Assembly (NCBI GenBank): GCA_038135065.1
Contig: JAYPWI010000062.1
Coordinates: 1 to 9,880 of the forward strand
Origin: JAYPWI01 sp038135065
Lineage (GTDB): Bacteria; Actinomycetota; Acidimicrobiia; Acidimicrobiales; Poriferisodalaceae
Length of the DNA stretch: 9,880 bases
Direction: 5' to 3'
A model generated the notes under the pieces. The model worked only from the letters and a program-made list of their open reading frames with translations. It was not told the DNA's origin and searched no databases. Made by a program: the position numbers and the translations under genes. Each line of letters opens with the position of its first letter. Positions within the stretch are counted from its first letter, which is position 1. Below, piece by piece: positions 6,242 to 9,880 of this stretch.

Positions 6242-7402
6242 ATGGCAGATCTCTCGGATTTCTACGATCTCGACGGCTCCCTTGGTGACGAGGAGGCCAT
6301 GATTCGCGACACGGTGGCGAAGTTCGTGGAGAACGAGTTCAACCCGGTGGTCGCCGAGCACTTCGAGGCAGGCACCTTTCCCATGGATCTGGTGCCGACG
6401 ATCGCCGACATGGGCCTACTCGGCATGCACCTCGACGGTTACGGCTGCGCCGGGGCCTCGGCCATGGCCTATGGCATCGCCTGCCGCGAACTCGAGGCGG
6501 GTGACTCCGGCCTGCGCAGCTTCGTCTCGGTCCAGGGCTCGCTGTGCATGTTCCCCATCTGGCGGTACGGCTCCGAGGAGCAGAAGGAAACCTGGCTCCC
6601 TCGTATGGCGGCCGGAGAGATCATCGGCTGCTTCGGCCTCACCGAACCCGATCACGGATCAGACCCCTCGTCCATGATTACCCGAGCCGTCCGCAAGGGT
6701 GACGGCTGGGTCCTCAACGGCGCCAAACGTTGGATCACCAACGCCGGCATCGCCGACCTTGCGATCGTGTGGGCCAACACCGACGAGGGCTTCCGTGGCT
6801 TCCTGGTGCCCACCGACAGCCCGGGATTCGAAGCGCGGAAGATCCAGAACAAGCTGTCGTTGCGTGCTTCGGTGACCGGCGAGTTCTACATGGACGACGT
6901 CGAGGTGCCCGAATCGATGCGGCTACCCGATGCCATGAGCATCGGGGCCCCTCTCAGCTGTCTGAGCGAGGCACGGTACGGGATCGCCTTCGGAGCAGTG
7001 GGCGTGGCCCGAAGCTGCTACGACGCCGCCCTGCAGTACCAACTCGATCGGCCCCAGTTCGGCAAGCCGCTGGCCAGTTTCCAGATCAGTCAGATCAAGT
7101 TCGCGGACATGCTGACCTCGATGACCAACGCCAACCTCCAGGCCATGCGGCTCGGCCAGCTGAAGGAAGAACACCGCATCCGCCCGTACCACATCTCGAT
7201 GGCCAAACGGCACAACTGTCGGGTGGCCATCGATATCGCCCGGTCGGCCCGAGCCATGATGGGGGCCAACGGGGTCAGCACCGAATACGCGCCGATGCGT
7301 CACGCCAACAACATGGAGTCGGTGATGACCTATGAGGGCACCGAGGAAGTCCACGGCCTGATCCTCGGCCAGGAAATCACCGGCATTCCTGCCTTTCGCT
7401 GA
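6242..7402 (+). CDS. gcdH: Glutaryl-CoA dehydrogenase (acyl-CoA dehydrogenase family)
   Basis: A 386-residue, full-length FAD flavoprotein of the acyl-CoA dehydrogenase family. It is expected to oxidise and decarboxylate glutaryl-CoA to crotonyl-CoA in lysine, tryptophan and aromatic-acid degradation, with electrons going to ETF. The glutaryl-specific features are visible: DSGLRSFVSVQGS at 88-100, in which Arg92-Ser93 align with the substrate-carboxylate residues Arg94-Ser95 of the human enzyme; GCFGLTEPDHGSDPSSM at 129-145; KLSLRASVTGEFYMDDVEVPE at 204-224; and TYEGTEEVHGLILGQEITGI at 363-382 with catalytic Glu365. These blocks follow human glutaryl-CoA dehydrogenase closely as I recall it, which makes other acyl-CoA dehydrogenase types less likely. 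The ATG at 6242 has a leaderless-type promoter. It appears to be a single-gene unit; no ETF or glutaryl-CoA supply genes are in the window. Confidence 0.9.
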   Translation: MADLSDFYDLDGSLGDEEAMIRDTVAKFVENEFNPVVAEHFEAGTFPMDLVPTIADMGLLGMHLDGYGCAGASAMAYGIACRELEAGDSGLRSFVSVQGSLCMFPIWRYGSEEQKETWLPRMAAGEIIGCFGLTEPDHGSDPSSMITRAVRKGDGWVLNGAKRWITNAGIADLAIVWANTDEGFRGFLVPTDSPGFEARKIQNKLSLRASVTGEFYMDDVEVPESMRLPDAMSIGAPLSCLSEARYGIAFGAVGVARSCYDAALQYQLDRPQFGKPLASFQISQIKFADMLTSMTNANLQAMRLGQLKEEHRIRPYHISMAKRHNCRVAIDIARSARAMMGANGVSTEYAPMRHANNMESVMTYEGTEEVHGLILGQEITGIPAFR

Positions 7403-7471
7403 TCGTCGATCCCACCTCGAAAAGTCCACAATGCGTGGATCTTCGTGTCCGAATCTGTCCGATTGCCCGAC
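7403..7471. other. Intergenic region upstream of the alkylation-repair operon, with inverted repeat
   Basis: The gap before the Ada-AlkA promoter contains TCCAC at 7425-7429 and GTGGA at 7435-7439, a 5-bp inverted repeat around AATGC. It is centred about 52 bases before the predicted transcription start. It could be an operator or a weak hairpin ending the dehydrogenase transcript; no T-tract follows. I do not recognise a defined Ada-binding site. Confidence 0.3.
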
Positions 7472-7483
7472 TAGGGTGGCGAG
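7472..7483 (+). promoter_or_regulatory. Leaderless-type -10 element for ada-alkA
   Basis: TAGGGT at 7472-7477 plus six bases precedes ATG 7484. Its TAG is in frame with the gene, so translation cannot begin further upstream, which pins the start to 7484 unless a frameshift exists. Confidence 0.55.
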
Positions 7484-8902
7484 ATGGGCTTCACGGGGGT
7501 CACCACGACGGGCATTTACTGTCGGCCCGGTTGCAGTGCACGGCCCAAACCCGACAACTGTGTTCAGCTTCCCTCTACGGTGGCCGCAGAGGCGGCTGGC
7601 TTCCGGGCATGCCGCCGTTGTCGGCCTGAACTGGAGCCCGGGGTCCTCGGCGCTCGCAGCCTGCCGGACACCGTCAGCTGGGCCCTCGACCTCCTCGAGG
7701 ACGGCCACCAGCAGAGCGACGAACTCCTCGCCGCTCGGGTCGGGCTCAGCGTCCGCCATCTGCGCCGCCTGTTCCTCCATCACCTGGGTGCGACCCCGGC
7801 GGAGATCGCTCGAAGTCGTCGGGCACATCTGGCCCGGCGCCTCCTCGATGCGCCCGAGCTCGACCTCACTGCGGTCGCCACAGCGACGGGCCTGAAGGGA
7901 CCGCGACAACTCCACCGCCTCACCACGTCGGTCTTCAAGGCGCCACCCGACGAACTCCGGGGCCGGTCGAGAGCAAGTCGCCGCACCCCGGGGGGCATCA
8001 CGGTGCGGTTGGCCGCACGCGGCGGACTCGACCCTTCCGAAGTTCTCGGCCACCTCGGCCCCCGCTGCATTCCCGGTATCGAAACCGTGGTCGACGGCGC
8101 ATACCAGCGCACCTACCGCACTGCGGGTGGATCGGGCATCGTGTCGGTCCGCCCCGATCCCAGTGGCATCACAGTCCATCTCCCCGGACCCCTCTACGGT
8201 GACGTCGGCCCGATCATCCACCGCTGTCGACGCATGTTCGGCGTCGACGAACTCCCCCTCGGAGAACGGTCGCGGATCACCGAGGACCGAGTGCTCGGCC
8301 CACTCGCCGGGCAGCACCCATTCCTCCGGGTTCCCCGGAGTTTCGACCGGTTCGAGGCCGTCATCCGAATCATCCTGGGCCAACAAGTCTCGGTGAAAGG
8401 GGCCAGCACCCTCACCGGTCGGGTTGCCCGCCGCGCCGGGAAACGGCTCGTCGGGGCGACGAGTGACCTCGACACGCTGTTCCCCACCCCGGACGAACTG
8501 GCCGACGCCGATCTCGCCGGTCTCGGGTTGACCGACCGACGGTCGAGCACCATCACCACCTTCGCCCGAGCCGTCACCGAGGGCCACATCGACCTCTACC
8601 AACCCGGCACGACCGACGACATCGTGGCCCGATGGACGACACTGGACGGCATCGGTCCCTGGACCGCCCACCTGATCGCCATCCGGGTTCTGGCCCACGA
8701 CGATGTGATGCCGGCCGGAGACCTGGGCATCCGGCGAGCCGTGGCGGCGCTGCGCAGCACGACCGTCGATGCAGTGACCCAGCACGATGTCGCCGCAGCG
8801 GCCCAGGACTGGGCACCCCACAGGACCTGGGCAGCCCAACTTCTGTGGACGGCAGCCGATCCCACAACGACTCGATCGAAACCGGAGGACAACGATGGGT
8901 GA
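7484..8902 (+). CDS. alkA: Ada-AlkA fusion: alkylation sensor/AraC regulator with 3-methyladenine DNA glycosylase II
   Basis: A 472-residue, three-part protein. Residues 1-50 are the Ada N-terminal zinc/methylphosphotriester domain: TTGIYCRPGC with Cys13 and Cys17, and GFRACRRC with Cys43 and Cys46, where Cys13 matches the methyl-accepting Cys38 of E. coli Ada. Residues about 60-160 form an AraC-type helix-turn-helix pair (VGLSVRHLRRLF; TATGLKGPRQLHR). Residues about 170-460 are AlkA: its N-terminal lobe, then the helix-hairpin-helix LDGIGPWTAHLIAIR (387-401) and catalytic Asp413 in PAGDLG. It should excise alkylated bases and switch on its own operon when methylated. The domain set equals that of the M. 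tuberculosis ada-alkA gene, also followed by ogt. Oddly, about 25 residues normally preceding the first Cys block are absent, and an in-frame TAG at 7472 blocks any extension. Confidence 0.92.
   Translation: MGFTGVTTTGIYCRPGCSARPKPDNCVQLPSTVAAEAAGFRACRRCRPELEPGVLGARSLPDTVSWALDLLEDGHQQSDELLAARVGLSVRHLRRLFLHHLGATPAEIARSRRAHLARRLLDAPELDLTAVATATGLKGPRQLHRLTTSVFKAPPDELRGRSRASRRTPGGITVRLAARGGLDPSEVLGHLGPRCIPGIETVVDGAYQRTYRTAGGSGIVSVRPDPSGITVHLPGPLYGDVGPIIHRCRRMFGVDELPLGERSRITEDRVLGPLAGQHPFLRVPRSFDRFEAVIRIILGQQVSVKGASTLTGRVARRAGKRLVGATSDLDTLFPTPDELADADLAGLGLTDRRSSTITTFARAVTEGHIDLYQPGTTDDIVARWTTLDGIGPWTAHLIAIRVLAHDDVMPAGDLGIRRAVAALRSTTVDAVTQHDVAAAAQDWAPHRTWAAQLLWTAADPTTTRSKPEDNDG
8884..8888 (+). promoter_or_regulatory. 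Shine-Dalgarno site of ogt
   Basis: GGAGG at 8884-8888 lies six bases before ATG 8895, inside the end of ada-alkA. It selects 8895 over in-frame upstream ATGs such as 8787, which lie within the glycosylase gene. Confidence 0.75.
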
Positions 8903-9383
8903 TCCCCACTACACCACCACCATCCCGAGCCCTGTGGGAAACCTGACCCTGGTGGCAAGCACGTCGGGGTTGCGAGCGGTGCTGTGGCCCGACGACGACC
9001 ATCGGGTGCGACTGCCGTCCAGCCTGCTCGAACAGCCCGACCACCCCGTCTTGGCCGCATGCCGCGCCCAGCTCGACGGTTACTTCGCCGGTACCAGAAC
9101 CACCTTCGACCTTCCGCTCGACCTGCGGGGCACGGAGTTCCAGCGCACGGCCTGGAAGGCTCTGGCTGACATCCCCTACGGCACCACCATCACCTATGGC
9201 GAGCAGGCAAGCCGGATCGGACGCCCCCAAGCTGTCCGGGCGATCGGCACGGCGAATGGCCGAAATCCGGTCTCCATCGTGTTGCCCTGCCACCGGGTGG
9301 TGGGAAGCAATGGCTCACTGACAGGCTTCGCAGGAGGCCTGGACACGAAGGCCTGGCTCCTGGCCCACGAGAGGGCCAGCTAG
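8895..9383 (+). CDS. ogt: Methylated-DNA--protein-cysteine methyltransferase (Ogt/MGMT)
   Basis: A 162-residue suicide repair protein that takes the methyl group from O6-methylguanine (and O4-methylthymine) onto a cysteine. The active site PCHRV is at 131-135 with acceptor Cys132. The DNA-binding helix-turn-helix (about 83-122) has YGEQASRIGRPQAVRAIGTANGRNP, with Arg115 at the position of the base-flipping arginine finger and Asn121 before the active site. The SLTGFAGGLDTKAWLLAHE tail (141-159) is standard. Length is usual for Ogt. The start at ATG 8895 overlaps the end of ada-alkA by 8 bases and has a good Shine-Dalgarno, so both are co-transcribed. E. coli carries this activity fused to Ada; here it is separate while AlkA is fused instead. 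I see no defects. Confidence 0.95.
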   Translation: MGDPHYTTTIPSPVGNLTLVASTSGLRAVLWPDDDHRVRLPSSLLEQPDHPVLAACRAQLDGYFAGTRTTFDLPLDLRGTEFQRTAWKALADIPYGTTITYGEQASRIGRPQAVRAIGTANGRNPVSIVLPCHRVVGSNGSLTGFAGGLDTKAWLLAHERAS

Positions 9384-9389
9384 CTGAGA

Positions 9390-9407
9390 ACGCCACACGC
9401 TGTGCGT
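9390..9407. terminator. Possible weak hairpin between convergent genes
   Basis: Between the ogt stop and the convergent gene's stop, ACG-CACA (9390-9392 and 9394-9397) can pair with TGTGCGT (9401-9407). This gives 7 bp with one bulged C at 9393 and a CGC loop. No T-run follows on either strand, so termination is only a possibility. Confidence 0.3.
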
Positions 9408-9435
9408 CCTCGTGCTGGGACCCGAGCGGACCCGA

Positions 9436-9880
9436 TCAGCCGAGTGGCACCTCACAGTCGACCATGAGCTGGAAGAGGGGAGCCATGACCTCGGCGGTCG
9501 GCTCGCCGTCCGAGAGGCCCATCTGCATCAGGTCGTTGAGCAAGCCTTCCTCGCTCATCAGACCGTCTGCGAAGCAGGTGGCCTGCTCGGTCGTCATACC
9601 ACTGTCCGCCGCCATCTCCTCGGCCAAGAACGTGGCGAAGGTGTCGCTTGCGCAGCCCAGCAGCAGGCTGAGGAAGGCGCTCTGCTGCTCGGTCGTCATG
9701 TTCTCGAGGTCTTCGTCGGCCAACATGGCACCGACGAGGTCCTCTCGCTCAATCAATCCGCTGGCCAGGCAACGCCGCTCGTCCTGCGTCATGATCGCGA
9801 AGGGGTTGTCGTCGTCCTCGCTGGCCATCTGGTCGAGTTTGGCGAGCACATCGTCACTTTCTCCCGACTTCCCGCCATCG
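9436..9880 (-). CDS. Acidic two-repeat cysteine protein of unknown function (partial, N-terminus outside window)
   Basis: The frame is open from the stop at 9436-9438 to the window edge at 9880, so the N-terminus is missing; a GTG at 9847-9849 is an internal candidate only. About 147 residues are visible. Counting from that GTG, the protein has two similar units spaced 65 residues apart: MTQDERRCLASGLIEREDL at 20-38 and MTTEQATCFADGLMSEEGL at 85-103. Each is followed by an acidic helix and a second Cys (Cys27/Cys66 and Cys92/Cys132, 39 and 40 apart). Composition is very acidic and Met/Leu-rich. The segment before the repeats (GGKSGESDD, SEDDDNP) looks like a flexible linker, as would follow a lipoprotein or signal anchor, but that part is not visible. 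I do not recognise the family; an extracytoplasmic helical domain with disulfides is a guess. It converges with ogt. Confidence 0.7.
   Translation of the reverse strand, partial: DGGKSGESDDVLAKLDQMASEDDDNPFAIMTQDERRCLASGLIEREDLVGAMLADEDLENMTTEQQSAFLSLLLGCASDTFATFLAEEMAADSGMTTEQATCFADGLMSEEGLLNDLMQMGLSDGEPTAEVMAPLFQLMVDCEVPLG

Noticed and set aside
6923..8839. A 638-codon open frame on the minus strand opposite glutaryl-CoA dehydrogenase and ada-alkA
   Set aside because: Its translation has no recognisable domain, and it lies opposite two genes with complete catalytic motifs. Long antisense frames are expected in GC-rich DNA.
8787..8894. Upstream start for ogt at ATG 8787
   Set aside because: It would overlap ada-alkA by over 100 bases, while ATG 8895 has a GGAGG Shine-Dalgarno and gives the normal Ogt N-terminus.
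1..9880. Mobile elements, CRISPR arrays, toxin-antitoxin or defence genes, tRNA genes
   Set aside because: No transposase or integrase, no regularly spaced repeats, no small coupled toxin-like pair and no cloverleaf-like sequence was seen; the window looks like ordinary chromosome.

Overview
This is a compact, GC-rich chromosomal window with almost no intergenic space. It carries eleven genes or gene ends, and no stretch above 300 bases lacks a gene. The strong C/G third-position bias, the TAnnnT-N6-ATG leaderless starts, the decarboxylating glutaryl-CoA dehydrogenase and an Ada-AlkA fusion followed by ogt all point to a high-GC actinobacterium. Acidimicrobiia-like is my guess; the lineage is inferred, not proven. 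I see no insertion sequence, phage gene, tRNA, rRNA or CRISPR array.

Layout: (1) 1-1302, plus strand: the 3' end of larB, then larC, both for the nickel-pincer nucleotide (NPN) cofactor. larC is split into two frames at 751-757, where a -1 slippery heptamer is followed by a hairpin. (2) 1295-3771, minus strand: a CLC chloride channel/transporter with two CBS domains, then a nitroreductase, probably one operon. The nitroreductase converges on larC with an 8-base overlap. (3) 3828-5383, plus strand: a metallo-beta-lactamase-fold hydrolase of the persulfide dioxygenase/glyoxalase II group, joined by ATGA to a two-domain rhodanese. This is a plausible sulfide/persulfide oxidation pair. (4) 5459-6208, plus: a secreted, membrane-anchored DUF11-like protein with an LAxTG-like motif. 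(5) 6242-7402, plus: glutaryl-CoA dehydrogenase (lysine/tryptophan/aromatic degradation). (6) 7484-9383, plus: an Ada-AlkA alkylation sensor/glycosylase fusion overlapping ogt, together an alkylation-repair operon. (7) 9436-9880, minus: the C-terminal part of an acidic protein built from two Cys-containing repeats, continuing past the window edge.

The strongest discovery lead is larC. The family-conserved protein sequence leaves one frame and resumes in the -1 frame exactly at G_GGC_CCG. LarC is known to be made by programmed ribosomal frameshifting in Lactobacillus plantarum, so this looks like the same expression trick in a high-GC actinobacterium with a GC-type slip site rather than a disrupted gene. 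A second window-wide pattern is four plus-strand genes that share a -10-like hexamer ending exactly 7 bases before the start codon, which suggests leaderless transcription.
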